A stretch of DNA of 64,000 bases. It comes from Solidesulfovibrio alcoholivorans DSM 5433. GTDB lineage: Bacteria; Desulfobacterota; Desulfovibrionia; Desulfovibrionales; Desulfovibrionaceae. Position numbers and translations under genes: made by a program. Below the pieces are notes generated by a model. The model made no database searches, was not told the origin of the DNA, and saw nothing but the letters and a program-made list of their open reading frames with translations. Location of the stretch: assembly GCF_000702665.1 (NCBI RefSeq), contig NZ_JNJA01000002.1:372001-436000 (forward strand), given 5' to 3'. Below are positions 25,637 to 35,354 of the stretch, piece by piece (positions within the stretch are counted from its first letter, which is position 1; every line of letters begins with the position of its first letter).

Positions 25637-27022
25637 CTATCCCACTACGCGCGCTATCGCGGCGAGCAAGGGGCCGGGGAACAGCCCCAGCGCGAGGACG
25701 CCGGCGGCCACGGCCCAGAGCGCGGCGGAGGCCGCCGGCCCGGCCGGGGCGGGCACGGCCGGGTAGGCTTCGACGCCGTCGCGCATGTAGAGCGCGGCGA
25801 CCAGGCGCAGGGCGTAGAAGACGCCGACGGCGGCCATGAGGATGCCGAAGACGGCAAGGCCCGTGTAGCCGGCGCGCAGCGCCGCGCCGAAGACCAGGAA
25901 TTTGCCGATGAACCCGGCCGTCGGCGGAAGCCCGGCCAGGGAGAGCAGGCAGGCGCAAAGCGCGCCCGCGCGCCAGGGATGGACGTAGCCGAGGCCGCGG
26001 TAAGAGGCGATGGCGTCGCGGTCGCCGCTTTCGCCGGAGAGCGTGCCCACCGCGCCGAACGCGCCGAGGTCCATCAGCGCGTAGGCCGCGAGGTAGAACA
26101 GCGCGGCCTCGCCGCCGCCGTCGTTGACGCCGAGCGCGGCCATGGCGATGTAGCCCATCTGGCCGATGGAGGAAAACGCCAGCATGCGCTTGACGCTTTT
26201 TTGCAGCAGCGCGCCGATGTTGCCGACCGCCATGGTCAGGGCGGAAATGGCGACGAGCGCCGGCCCGAGCACGTCCCAGGCGTCACCCGGGGCGTCGGCG
26301 CAGACGTGGAGCAGGGCGGCGGCCACGGCGGCCTTGGAGCCCGTGGAGAGAAACGCGGCAATGGGCGCCGGCGCGCCCTGGTAGACGTCGGGCGTCCAGA
26401 GGTGGACCGGGGCCAGGGAGAGCTTGAAGGCCAGCCCGACGAGGATGAGCCCCAGGCCCGCGGCGACGATGGGGCCGCCGGCGGCCAGGGAATCGCTGAT
26501 GTCGAGGCTGCCGCTGCCGGCGTAGACGAGGCTTATGCCAAAGGTCATGACCGCAAGCGCCACCGCGCCGGGCAGGAAGTATTTGAGCGCCGCCTCGGCC
26601 CCCGGGACGTCGCCCGGGCGCGCGGCGACCAGGGCGTAGAGGCAAAGCGAGGACAGTTCCAGGCCGATCAGCAGCATGATCCAGTCCGTGGATTCGGCAA
26701 GGAGCAGCATGCCGAGCGCCGACCACAGGAGCAGGCCGTAGAGCGCGTCGCCAGCGAAATCGCGCCGCTCGGCGTAGCGGGCGAGCAGGGCGATGGTCGC
26801 CAGGGTGACGCCGGATAGAAGCGCGGCGTAAAAACGCGTCATGCCGCTCGGGTCGCCGGCGGGCCAGAGGGCCCACACTCCCGGGACGAGCGCGAAGCAG
26901 GCGGCGAGGACGGGGAGCGCCCTGCGCGCGGCGTCGCGATGGAGCCATGCCGCGCCGAGGGCGGCCAGGCCGCCGGCGGCCAGGGCGAGGTGGGGCGCAA
27001 GATCGAGCAGGGCGGCTGCCAT
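25637..27022 (-). CDS. nuoN: NADH-quinone oxidoreductase subunit N
   Basis: This 461-residue antiporter-like subunit of the complex I membrane arm has about 14 membrane segments. The proton-channel signatures are in LKYFLPGAVALAVMTFG, KLSLAPVHLWTPDVYQGAP and KRMLAFSSIGQMGYI. It is the last gene of the nuo operon, 18 bases after nuoM, with AAGGA 7 bases before its ATG. The other three-quarters of the proton-pumping machinery (NuoL, M, H) lie upstream in the same operon. Confidence 0.95.
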   Translation of the reverse strand: MAAALLDLAPHLALAAGGLAALGAAWLHRDAARRALPVLAACFALVPGVWALWPAGDPSGMTRFYAALLSGVTLATIALLARYAERRDFAGDALYGLLLWSALGMLLLAESTDWIMLLIGLELSSLCLYALVAARPGDVPGAEAALKYFLPGAVALAVMTFGISLVYAGSGSLDISDSLAAGGPIVAAGLGLILVGLAFKLSLAPVHLWTPDVYQGAPAPIAAFLSTGSKAAVAAALLHVCADAPGDAWDVLGPALVAISALTMAVGNIGALLQKSVKRMLAFSSIGQMGYIAMAALGVNDGGGEAALFYLAAYALMDLGAFGAVGTLSGESGDRDAIASYRGLGYVHPWRAGALCACLLSLAGLPPTAGFIGKFLVFGAALRAGYTGLAVFGILMAAVGVFYALRLVAALYMRDGVEAYPAVPAPAGPAASAALWAVAAGVLALGLFPGPLLAAIARVVG

Positions 27023-27039
27023 GGCGTTTCCTTGTCGGG

Positions 27040-28536
27040 TTACAAGCCGGCTCCGGTTGCCGCCGGCCAGACATGGCCGGCCACGGCGTCCAGGGGCAGG
27101 GCGATCAGGTGCAGCACCGGGCCGGGGAACAGTCCGAGCCAGAGGATGGCCAGGGCCAGGGCGACGAGCAGCGCCGTTTCCCGGGAGTCCAGGTCCGGGA
27201 AGGGCAGGGCGCTCTGGGCCGGGCCGAAAAGCGTGTCCCGGGCCAGACGCAGCAGGTAGACGAGCGTCGCGGCCATGCCGGCCACGGCGAAGCCGCCCGC
27301 CAGTACGTTCGTCTTGAACAGGCCGAAGACCATCATGGCTTCGCCGACGAAGCCCGAGAGTCCGGGCAGGGCGGCGGCGGCCAGGATGCAGAAGAGGAAG
27401 GCCGCGCCAAATCCCGGGGCCTTGTTCCAGATGCCGCCGAGGACCGCGAAGCGCCGGCTGCCCAGGCGCTCGCCGATCATGCCGGCCTGGGCGAAGAGCC
27501 CGCCCGAAGTCAGGGCGTGACTGAGCATCATGACGACCGCGCCGCCGAGCGCCAGGCGCGAGCCCGAGACCACGGCGGCCACGGCCAGGCCCATGTGGCC
27601 GATGCTCGAATAGGCGATCAGCCGTTTGACGTCCTCCTGGGCCAGGGCCACGGCCGAGGCGTAGAAGAGGCCGGTCAGGCCGAGCACGGTGAGCAGCGGG
27701 GCGAAGGCCACGGCCGCTTCCGGGAAAAGCGGCAGGGCGAAGCGGATCAGCGCGTAGCCGCCGGTTTTGAGCAGCAGCCCGGCCAGGATGAGACTGCCGG
27801 CCGTGGGCGCTTCGGTGTGGGCGTCGGGCAGCCACATGTGCACCGGCACGAGCGGAATCTTGATGGCGAACGAGAGCACGAAGGCGGCAAAGAGCCAGCG
27901 GCCGGTCGCGACGGGCAGTTGCAGGCGCGTGAGGTCGAAAAGCGCGAAGGTCGGCCCGCCCGGCAGGTCGGCGGAAAAAACGCCGAGCGCGATGACGGCC
28001 AGGAACATGAGCAGCCCGCCCACGGCGGAAAAGAGAAAGAATTTGATGGCCACGCGCATGCGCTCGCCGTGCCCGAACACGCCGATGAGGAAAAAGACCG
28101 GGATGAGCTGCGCTTCCCAGAAAAGCGCGAACAGGAACACGTCCGACGCCAGGAACACGCCCTGCACCGTGGCGAGCGAGGCGAGGATGAGCGCGTGGTA
28201 GAGCGCCGGGCGCTTGGCGTCGTCGTGGCGCGAGGCGAGCATGCAGCACACGCCGATGAAGGCCGTGAGCACGACGAAGACGAGGCTTAGGCCGTCGCAG
28301 GCGAGCGCGTAGCGGATGCCGAGCGAGGGTATCCAGGCCATGTCCTCGACCACGGGCAGATCGGACCTGCCGGCGGCGAAAAGGAGGACGACCAGTGCGG
28401 CCAGGGCCAGTTCCGCCAGGGCGGCCCCCAGGGCGAAGCGGCGGCAGGCCTCCCGGGAGCGCCGCAGCAGGGGCATGGCCAGGGCGGCGGCCAGGGGCCA
28501 GAAGATGAGCAGGGTAAGCCAGGGCAGTTGCCGCAT
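27040..28536 (-). CDS. nuoM: NADH-quinone oxidoreductase subunit M
   Basis: This 498-residue antiporter-like membrane subunit of complex I has about 14 helices. Family features are ALFWEAQLIPVFFLIGVFG, IPLVPVHMWLPDAHTEAP and KRLIAYSSIGHMGLA. It pumps protons through conserved Lys and Glu residues within the membrane. It lies 11 bases after nuoL and 17 before nuoN. Length is normal for the family. Confidence 0.95.
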   Translation of the reverse strand: MRQLPWLTLLIFWPLAAALAMPLLRRSREACRRFALGAALAELALAALVVLLFAAGRSDLPVVEDMAWIPSLGIRYALACDGLSLVFVVLTAFIGVCCMLASRHDDAKRPALYHALILASLATVQGVFLASDVFLFALFWEAQLIPVFFLIGVFGHGERMRVAIKFFLFSAVGGLLMFLAVIALGVFSADLPGGPTFALFDLTRLQLPVATGRWLFAAFVLSFAIKIPLVPVHMWLPDAHTEAPTAGSLILAGLLLKTGGYALIRFALPLFPEAAVAFAPLLTVLGLTGLFYASAVALAQEDVKRLIAYSSIGHMGLAVAAVVSGSRLALGGAVVMMLSHALTSGGLFAQAGMIGERLGSRRFAVLGGIWNKAPGFGAAFLFCILAAAALPGLSGFVGEAMMVFGLFKTNVLAGGFAVAGMAATLVYLLRLARDTLFGPAQSALPFPDLDSRETALLVALALAILWLGLFPGPVLHLIALPLDAVAGHVWPAATGAGL

Positions 28537-28547
28537 GCGCGCTCCGT

Positions 28548-30422
28548 TTAGGATGGGCTCCAGCCTGTCGCGACCCAAAGCAGCAGGGCGGCCGCGGCGG
28601 CGAACAGGGTGAGCAGCGAGGCGGCGATCCGTCCGTTGCCCAACCGGGCGACGGCGCCGGACAAGCCGTCGATTCCCGAGGCCAGGGCCGCGGTCGCGCC
28701 GTCGAGGACGTCCTCGTCGATGCCGCGCCAGGCAAAGGCGGCCAGCCGCGCATAGGGCGCGGCCAGGCGCTTGAGGTACAGGGCGTCGAGCCCGAGCCCG
28801 GCCGTGAGCATGCCCGCCGGGGCCGGCTCGGGCCGGCGCGCGGGCCGGTACAGGCCCCAGGCGATGGTGAGGCCGGCGAGCGCGAGCAGGCCGTCGAGGA
28901 GTTCCACGAACAGTTCCGCGTGTTCCACCGCAGGCGGCACCGGTCCGGTCACGCCGAGGAGGTAATGGTCGAGCCAGGCGCGCAGGTGCAGGAATTCCGG
29001 CGGATTGACGAAGCCGTAGAACAGCGCCAGCACGGCCAGGGGCCACAGGGGCAGCTGCATTTTGAGAAGGGCCGGATCGGAATGCAGCGGGGCCGGGTCG
29101 GCGGGCTCGGCGAAAAAGGCCACGAAATACATGCGGAAGACGTAGATGGCCGTGATCAGGGCGGCCAGCGTGCCCAGGGCGAAGGCGACCAGGAAGACCG
29201 GATCGGGATGGCTCAGGGCATCGGCCAGGGTGCGGCCCTTGCTGAAGTAGCCCGAGGTGAAGGGAAGGCCTGCCAGGGCCGCCGCGCCGCAGGTAAAGAG
29301 CGTGAACAAGCCCGGATAGCGCCGCCGCAGGTGCGCGCCCATGCGGAAGATGTCGTGTTCCTCGCCGCAGGCCTGGATCATGATGCCCGCGCACATGAAC
29401 AGCAGCGATTTGAAAAACGCGTGGGTTTGCAGGTGGAAAAGCGCGCCGGTCACGTCGGCGCTGCCTGCGGCCAGGAACATGTAGCCGACCTGGCTGATGG
29501 TGGAATAGGCCAGGATGCGTTTGACGTCGCGCTGGCCCAGGGCGCAGCACGCGCCGTAGAGGGCCGTGGCCCCGCCGAGCAGCGCCGCCGTCGCGCCGAC
29601 GCTCGGCGCGTAGGCGAGCAACGGGTCCAGGCGCATGAGCAGGTAGACGCCGGCCGTGACCATGGTCGCGGCGTGAATCAGCGCCGAAACCGGGGTCGGG
29701 CCGGCCATGGCGTCGGGCAGCCACGAGGAAAGCGGCAGCTGGGCGGATTTGCCGAGCGCCGCGAACAGGAAACAGAAGCCGATGGCCGCGGCCATGCCCG
29801 GCGAGAGCTTTTCCGCGCCGGCAGCCAGGCCCGAAAGCGACGCCTCGCCGAAAATTCCCACGACCATGGCCAACGCGGCCACATAGCCGAGGTCGCCGAT
29901 GCGCGTGGTGATGAACGCCTTGACCCCGGCATTCACGTTCTTGCGCTCCTCGTGCCAGAAGCCGATGAGCGCGAACGAACAGAACCCCACGCCCTCCCAG
30001 CCCATGAACAGCAGCAGCAGGTCGTCGGCCAGGGCGATGAGCAGCATGAAGAAGACGAACAGGTTCAAGTAGCAGAAATAGCGCGAAAAAGACTTGTCCT
30101 CGCGCATGTAGCCGGCGGAATAGAGGTGGATGAGCAGGGCGGTAAAGGTGACCGTGACCGTCATCACCGCGGCCACGCGGTCGTAGAGCAGCGAAAAGGC
30201 GGCGGAAAAGCCGGCGAAGGAAAACCAGCCGCCAAAGGAGACGCGGGTCGGCGCGATGCCGCAGTGGGCGAAGGCGTAAAGCGCGGCCGCAAGCGCCCCG
30301 GCCACGGCCGCGGCCGCGATGACGGCGCTCGCCCGCCGGCCGGCGGACAGGCCCCACACGGCCTGGAACACGGCCCCGGCCAGGGGAACAAGCAGCATCA
30401 GGGCAAGGGCGGCGTCCATCAT
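28548..30422 (-). CDS. nuoL: NADH-quinone oxidoreductase subunit L
   Basis: This 624-residue antiporter-like subunit is the outermost of the membrane arm and carries the long lateral helix near its C-terminus. Family motifs are LLFMGWEGVGFCSFALIGFW, PLSSWLPDAMAGPTPVSALIHAATMVTAG and KRILAYSTISQVGYM. It starts at tandem ATG codons (30422 and 30419) that overlap the nuoK stop, so initiation is coupled. Family length is normal. Confidence 0.95.
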   Translation of the reverse strand: MMDAALALMLLVPLAGAVFQAVWGLSAGRRASAVIAAAAVAGALAAALYAFAHCGIAPTRVSFGGWFSFAGFSAAFSLLYDRVAAVMTVTVTFTALLIHLYSAGYMREDKSFSRYFCYLNLFVFFMLLIALADDLLLLFMGWEGVGFCSFALIGFWHEERKNVNAGVKAFITTRIGDLGYVAALAMVVGIFGEASLSGLAAGAEKLSPGMAAAIGFCFLFAALGKSAQLPLSSWLPDAMAGPTPVSALIHAATMVTAGVYLLMRLDPLLAYAPSVGATAALLGGATALYGACCALGQRDVKRILAYSTISQVGYMFLAAGSADVTGALFHLQTHAFFKSLLFMCAGIMIQACGEEHDIFRMGAHLRRRYPGLFTLFTCGAAALAGLPFTSGYFSKGRTLADALSHPDPVFLVAFALGTLAALITAIYVFRMYFVAFFAEPADPAPLHSDPALLKMQLPLWPLAVLALFYGFVNPPEFLHLRAWLDHYLLGVTGPVPPAVEHAELFVELLDGLLALAGLTIAWGLYRPARRPEPAPAGMLTAGLGLDALYLKRLAAPYARLAAFAWRGIDEDVLDGATAALASGIDGLSGAVARLGNGRIAASLLTLFAAAAALLLWVATGWSPS

Positions 30423-30733
30423 TCCCCCGAAAGCCGGTTGTAGGCGTCGATTTCGGCCGATCCCGCGCCGCTGCGCCGGGCGTGCACGAGCAGCGCCAGC
30501 CCCAGGGCGGCCTCGGCTGCGGCCAGGCCCATGACGAGGATGATCGCCGCCTGTCCGTCCAGGTTGCCGTGGGCCAGCGCACCGCCGGCAAAGGCGACGG
30601 ACGCGGCCGTGAGCATGAATTCCACGCCGACGAGGATCATCAGCACATTGCGCCGGGAGGCGGCGCACACCGCGCCGATGGTGAAAAGCAGCGCGGCCAC
30701 GGCCAGAACATGGGAAAGGGGCACCTGCATCAT
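30419..30733 (-). CDS. nuoK: NADH-quinone oxidoreductase subunit K
   Basis: This 104-residue subunit has three membrane helices and ends AEIDAYNRLSGE. The conserved glutamates of the proton path are visible in VGVEFMLTAAS and GLAAAEAALGLAL. Tandem ATG codons overlap the nuoJ stop, the same arrangement as at nuoL. The length is normal. Confidence 0.94.
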   Translation of the reverse strand: MMQVPLSHVLAVAALLFTIGAVCAASRRNVLMILVGVEFMLTAASVAFAGGALAHGNLDGQAAIILVMGLAAAEAALGLALLVHARRSGAGSAEIDAYNRLSGE

Positions 30734-31248
30734 GCCGGGTGGCCTCCTTTGGAGGTCTCCCGCCCGGCCTTGCCGAGAAGCAGCACGGCGGCCAGGGCGG
30801 CGAAGAGCAGCAGGGAAACGGCCTCCACGGCAAGCCAGTAGTCGCCGAAAAGCACCACCCCCACGGCCGTCGGGGACGCCGTGGCCGCCTGCAGGGAAAT
30901 CTGTCCCGTGGGGTCCATGGCGATCAGCGAAAAAAGCGCGGTCAGCGTGGCCGCGGCGAACACCCCGGGCGCGACGAGCCGCGCCGCCGGCACCATGCCC
31001 TTGCCCACGGGCAGGCCGAGCAGCATGATGATGAAGAGAAACAGCACCATGATCGCGCCGGCGTAGACCACCACCTGCAACGCGCCGGGCAGCGGCGCGC
31101 CGAGCGTCACGAACACGCCCGCCGAGGCGAGAAAGGCGATGACGGCGCAGCATACGGCGTGGATGGGGTTGCGCCGGGTGGCCGCAAGCGCCGCCGCGGC
31201 GAGCATCACGGCGGAGAGCAGGTAGAAAAGCGCGCCCAGGGCGGTCAT
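30730..31248 (-). CDS. nuoJ: NADH-quinone oxidoreductase subunit J
   Basis: This 172-residue subunit has five predicted membrane helices. It carries the conserved NPIHAVCCAV and QVVVYAGAIMVLFLFIIML segments, the latter forming the pi-bulge helix that links the quinone site to proton movement. It is the first gene after the largest gap inside the operon (174 bases after nuoI), which holds repeat copy C. Confidence 0.94.
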   Translation of the reverse strand: MTALGALFYLLSAVMLAAAALAATRRNPIHAVCCAVIAFLASAGVFVTLGAPLPGALQVVVYAGAIMVLFLFIIMLLGLPVGKGMVPAARLVAPGVFAAATLTALFSLIAMDPTGQISLQAATASPTAVGVVLFGDYWLAVEAVSLLLFAALAAVLLLGKAGRETSKGGHPA

Positions 31249-31288
31249 GCCGGCCTCCCGGTGATGCGGCGACAGGGGGCGGGAAGAG

Positions 31289-31327
31289 CGCCTCCGGCGG
31301 CCAAAGGGCTGGCGCCCTCTGGACTCC
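31289..31327 (+). repeat. REP-like palindromic repeat, copy C (degenerate)
   Basis: It shares GCGCCTCCGGCGGCCA with the other copies. Its core, CCAAAGGGC-TG-GCGCCCTCTGG (31301-31322), has one mismatch in the stem and differs in loop and arms. It lies in the gap between nuoI and nuoJ. Confidence 0.65.
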
Positions 31328-31422
31328 CATGAAGGGGGACAGGGCGTTCCGATGCGGCCCGGAAGGTCGTTTGTTGCTGTGCGTTGTTTTTCATGGGCGA
31401 ATGGCCTCGTTGCCGGGTGGCG

Positions 31423-31986
31423 TCAGGGCAGGATGCTCTTGACGTCCACGGGTTCGTCCTCGCCGATGTGCTCGCCCTTGGGGCGTCCGGCGGCCACGCC
31501 CGCGTGGGCGTAGAAGTCGTAATCCGCGTTCTTGCCGCCGTGGTCCACGAGCAGGTCTTCCTTTTCGTACACGAAATCCTCGATGGCGTCCTTGCAAAAG
31601 GCGAATTCCGGCGTGAGCTGGATGGCGAGGGTGGGACAGGCCTCCTCGCACAGGCCGCAGTAGATGCAGCGGGCGAAGTTGATGCGGAACCAGGCCGCGC
31701 GCCGCCGGCCGTCCGGACCCTCCTCGGACTGCATGGAGATGCAGTTGACCGGGCAGGCCCCGGAGCAGAGGTAGCAGGCCACGCAACGCTCGTTGCCGTC
31801 GGGCGAACGGGTGAGGATGATGCGCCCGCGCGTGCGCGCCGGCATGGGCCGCTTGTAGTCCGGGTACTGCTCGGTCACGGGCTTGCGAAAGAGATGCGTG
31901 AGCGTGGCCGCGTAGGAGCCGACGAGGCCGCTTGCGCCGTCGAGGACTTCGCGCAACAGCCCGGGCTTGTTTTTTATGTCTTCCAT
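31423..31986 (-). CDS. nuoI: NADH-quinone oxidoreductase subunit I
   Basis: This 187-residue peripheral subunit carries clusters N6a and N6b. Both 4Fe-4S motifs are intact: CVACYLCSGACPVNC and CIYCGLCEEACPTLA. The amphipathic N-terminus anchors it to the membrane. It follows nuoH by 9 bases. The C-terminal tail (after about residue 155) is typical of longer NuoI versions. Confidence 0.95.
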   Translation of the reverse strand: MEDIKNKPGLLREVLDGASGLVGSYAATLTHLFRKPVTEQYPDYKRPMPARTRGRIILTRSPDGNERCVACYLCSGACPVNCISMQSEEGPDGRRRAAWFRINFARCIYCGLCEEACPTLAIQLTPEFAFCKDAIEDFVYEKEDLLVDHGGKNADYDFYAHAGVAAGRPKGEHIGEDEPVDVKSILP

Positions 31987-31995
31987 GTGTGGTCC

Positions 31996-32988
31996 TTACA
32001 GCCCGGCCGCGAGCAGCGCCCCGGTGACGAGGATGTTGGCAAGCCCAAGCGGCACCAGGCACTTCCAGCCGAGCGCCATGAGCTGGTCGTAGCGCAGGCG
32101 CGGCAGCGAGGCCCGGGTCCAGATGAGGAACACGGGCACGGCCAGCACCTTGAGCCCGAACCAGAGGATCGGCGGCAGAAACGGCCCGTGCCAGCCGCCC
32201 AGGAAAAAGATGGCCGTGACGGAGCCCAGGAGGATCATGTTGACGTATTCGCCGACGAAGAAAAGCGCGAAGCGCATGCCGGAGTATTCGGTGTGGAAGC
32301 CGGCCTGCAACTCGTTTTCGGCCTCGGGCAGGTCGAAGGGGATGCGGTTGGTTTCGGCCAGGGAGCTGATGACGAAGATGAGGAAGGCCACGGGCTGGGT
32401 GATGGCGAAGGGGAGTCTGGCCTGGGCGTTTACGATGTCGGTGAGGTTCAGCGAATGCGCGGTCATGGCCACGGGCACGAGCGCGAGCCCGAGCGCCAGC
32501 TCGTAGCTGATCATCTGCGCCGCGCCGCGCACGCCGCCGAGCAGGCTGTACTTGTTGTCCGAGGTCCAGCCGCCGAGCGCCACGCCGTAGACGGCGAGCG
32601 AGGACAGGCCGAAGATGAGGAGCAGCCCGACGTCGGTGTCGGTGATGACCTGCGGCACAGGTCGGCCAAAGAGCGTGAACGCGGGGCCAAAAGGCACCAC
32701 GGCGAAGGCGAAGAGTGCCGCGCCGGCGACGATGGCCGGGGCGACGAGAAAGATGCGCCGGTCCACGCCGTCCGGGATGATGTCTTCCTTGAGCAGCATC
32801 TTGAGCCCGTCGGCGATGGGTTGGAGCAGGCCGAAAAGCCCCACGCGGTTGGGGCCGTAGCGGACCTGGAAGCGGCCCAGGAGCTTGCGTTCGACGAGGA
32901 TCATGTACGCGGCCAGGCCAAAGACCACGGCCAGGACCACGGCCATGCGCACGAGCATGATCAGGATGCCGAGGAGGATGTCGGTCAT
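31996..32988 (-). CDS. nuoH: NADH-quinone oxidoreductase subunit H
   Basis: This 330-residue membrane subunit links the quinone chamber to the proton arm and has eight predicted helices. Signatures are VERKLLGRFQVRYGPNRVG, GGWTSDNKYSLLGGVRGAAQ and RIPFDLPEAENELQAGFHTEY. The start at 32988 overlaps the nuoG stop as ATGA. GGAGG lies 6 bases upstream. A longer frame to 33042 lacks a better start. Confidence 0.95.
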   Translation of the reverse strand: MTDILLGILIMLVRMAVVLAVVFGLAAYMILVERKLLGRFQVRYGPNRVGLFGLLQPIADGLKMLLKEDIIPDGVDRRIFLVAPAIVAGAALFAFAVVPFGPAFTLFGRPVPQVITDTDVGLLLIFGLSSLAVYGVALGGWTSDNKYSLLGGVRGAAQMISYELALGLALVPVAMTAHSLNLTDIVNAQARLPFAITQPVAFLIFVISSLAETNRIPFDLPEAENELQAGFHTEYSGMRFALFFVGEYVNMILLGSVTAIFFLGGWHGPFLPPILWFGLKVLAVPVFLIWTRASLPRLRYDQLMALGWKCLVPLGLANILVTGALLAAGL

Positions 32989-35354
32989 GGCTGCCTCCGG
33001 CGCAGGCTCGTTGGGTCGAGGACGGGCGGCAGGCCGGCCCACTGCGGCAGGCGCGGCGCCACGAGCACGCCCCGGGCCATGTTGTCGTGTACGGCAAGCA
33101 CGGCGTCGCAGGCGCGTTCGCCCAAGGTGACGGCGACGGCCGCGCCGTCATGAAGTCCGAGTGTTGCGGCGTCGGCCGTGTGCAGGCGCACGACCGGCAC
33201 GGCCGGGGCCTGCGCGCGGGCCAGGGCGGCGTAGCGGCCGGGTTCGTCCGTGCCGAAGAGCGCGTCGTCGCGCACCACGACGAGTCCTTTGGCGGCGTCG
33301 AGGGGTTCCGGGAGCACTGCCGGCGGGAATGCGGGAAATTGCGTGACGCGCGCGCCGCTTGCGCCGAGGGCGCCCGGCGCGATGCCCGTCGCGGCGGCAA
33401 AGGAGGGCGCGGACATGCTAAGGCCCATGGCGGCGGCCAGGGCGGCGCACAGGCCGGCTGCGGGCTGCGGGTCCGTGCCCGGGAGCTTGCGCGCGTAGTC
33501 GCGGGGCGGATGGTCGCCGTGGCCGTCGCGGGAGACGGGCTCGCCCGGCGGCGCGACCGGGGCGGCGTATTGCAGCCGGCCTTCGTTGTTGCACAGTGTG
33601 CCGCCGGCTTCAAAAAGCGTCTGCGTGGGTAAAAAGACTTTCGCGGCGGCAAAGCCCGGCGTCGGCAGGTTGTCGAGGACGACGAGGGTTTCCAGGCGGC
33701 CGAGCATGGCGGCGAGTTTCGGGGAAGCGGCGGCCGCGTCGGCTTCGGCCAGGATGAGCGCGCGGACGTCCCCGGTCTCGATGGCCGCGGCCAGCGCGTC
33801 GAGGCTCGGCGCGTCGGGAGCGGCCAGCAGGGCCGCGCCGGCGGCATTCGGACCGGAGAGCACCGGGAAAAGCCCCGTGCGCGCGTCGTCTCGCAGGATG
33901 GCGGCGACCTGTGCGGCGAAGGGCGGCGCGAAGACGATCACCGGGCGCTTGGCCGCGGCAAAGGTTTGCGACGCCTGCTCCACGGCGGCCCACAGATGCG
34001 GGAAAAGCGGCAGCCACTGCTGGATCGCGGCGGCGTCCGCAGGCGCGGGGCCGGCAAGCAGCGTAAGCGCCTCGGCCAGGCTCGTCGGCGGCAGCGGCAG
34101 GTGCGTAAAAGGCAGCGGCAGGGTGACGGGCCGGGGATCGGCGACGATCACGGCCGCGTCGGCCCGCGTCGCCTGGCGCAGGGAAAGCGCGAGCATGGGC
34201 GCGTCGCACAGCGCCGAAACGCCGAGGCACAGCACGGCGTCGGCCTTTGCGACCTCGGCCAGGGAGCGGGCGCGCCCGCCATCAAGCAGGGCCAGGGCGG
34301 TCGTGACCGCGGCTTGCGTCGCCCGGTCGGGGAAAACGGCCGGTCCCTGCCAGCCGCCGGCCCGGGCCAGGGCCGCAAGCGCCGCCAGGGTTTCGAGGCT
34401 TGAGCGCGCTCCCGCGGTCACAGCCACGGCGGACTGGCCATGGGTCGCGACCACCGCGCCCAGGCGCGCGGCGGCCTGGGTGACGGCCGCGTCCACGTCC
34501 GTGGGCACGCCGTCCACGCGCGCCTGGCGCGGCCGTTCGGCGCTCGTGGCGAAGCCGAAGGAATAGCGGCCCCGGTCGCAGATGAAGTGGCCGTTGACGG
34601 CCGGGTTTTCCCGCGCCTCGATGCGAGTGATCGCCCGGTAGCGCGAGAGCGCCACGGTGTTGCAGCCAAGGGAGCAGTGCAGGCACACGGACGGGGCGCG
34701 CTGGCAGTCCCAGCGGCGGGAGGTGAACCGCGCCGGCTTGTCCGTCAGCGTGCCGGTCGGGCAGATGTCGGCGAGGTTGCCGGAAAAGGGGTTCTCCAGG
34801 GGGCCGCTTGCGAACCGGCCGAAATAGACCCGGTTGGCGTTCTGCATGGGCCCGAAATCGAAATAGCCGCAGTATTCCTGGTAGAAGCGCACGCAGCGGT
34901 AGCAGTGGATGCAGCGGTTCATCTCGTGCTGGACGAAAGGCCCCAGGTCCTGGTCCAGGTAGGTGCGCTTGCGTCCCGGGAAACGGCGCAGGGCGTGGCC
35001 GCCGGAGATGGTTTCGTCCTGGAGCAGGCAATGCCCGCCCTCGTCGCACACCGGGCAGTCGTGGGGGTGGTTGGTCATGAGCAGTTCGACGACGCGGCTG
35101 CGGAAGGCCACGGCTTCGGGGTGGCCGGTGGAAACCACCATGCCGTCGGCGGCCGGCACCATGCAGCTCATTTCCAGGCCCTTGACCGGCCCCTCCAGGA
35201 ACATGACCGCGCACATGCGGCAGGCCCCGGCCGCGCCGAGCGCCGGATGCCAGCAGAAGCGGGGGATGACGATCCCGAGCGCCTCGGCCGCCGCGATGAC
35301 AGGCGTGCCCTTGGGCACGGTCACGGGCCGACCGTCGATGATCAGATCGGGCAT
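32985..35354 (-). CDS. nuoG: NADH-quinone oxidoreductase subunit G
   Basis: This 789-residue subunit of the NADH module binds several Fe-S clusters. Residues 30-65 have the 2Fe-2S set, then NHPHDCPVCDEGGHC (N5), MNRCIHCYRCVRF and LADICPTGT (N4). A molybdopterin-type 4Fe-4S motif follows, CLHCSLGC plus ICDRG with CxxCxxxC-x27-C spacing, which binds the extra N7 cluster. The C-terminal 400 residues are a degenerate, Ala-rich oxidoreductase domain. It overlaps nuoF and nuoH. Confidence 0.94.
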   Translation of the reverse strand: MPDLIIDGRPVTVPKGTPVIAAAEALGIVIPRFCWHPALGAAGACRMCAVMFLEGPVKGLEMSCMVPAADGMVVSTGHPEAVAFRSRVVELLMTNHPHDCPVCDEGGHCLLQDETISGGHALRRFPGRKRTYLDQDLGPFVQHEMNRCIHCYRCVRFYQEYCGYFDFGPMQNANRVYFGRFASGPLENPFSGNLADICPTGTLTDKPARFTSRRWDCQRAPSVCLHCSLGCNTVALSRYRAITRIEARENPAVNGHFICDRGRYSFGFATSAERPRQARVDGVPTDVDAAVTQAAARLGAVVATHGQSAVAVTAGARSSLETLAALAALARAGGWQGPAVFPDRATQAAVTTALALLDGGRARSLAEVAKADAVLCLGVSALCDAPMLALSLRQATRADAAVIVADPRPVTLPLPFTHLPLPPTSLAEALTLLAGPAPADAAAIQQWLPLFPHLWAAVEQASQTFAAAKRPVIVFAPPFAAQVAAILRDDARTGLFPVLSGPNAAGAALLAAPDAPSLDALAAAIETGDVRALILAEADAAAASPKLAAMLGRLETLVVLDNLPTPGFAAAKVFLPTQTLFEAGGTLCNNEGRLQYAAPVAPPGEPVSRDGHGDHPPRDYARKLPGTDPQPAAGLCAALAAAMGLSMSAPSFAAATGIAPGALGASGARVTQFPAFPPAVLPEPLDAAKGLVVVRDDALFGTDEPGRYAALARAQAPAVPVVRLHTADAATLGLHDGAAVAVTLGERACDAVLAVHDNMARGVLVAPRLPQWAGLPPVLDPTSLRRRQP

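Noticed and set aside
25979..28290. Long open frames on the plus strand opposite nuoN and nuoM
   Set aside because: They lie over well-supported complex I genes. Their translations are Gly/Glu/Arg-rich with no domain. High G+C makes stops rare on both strands.
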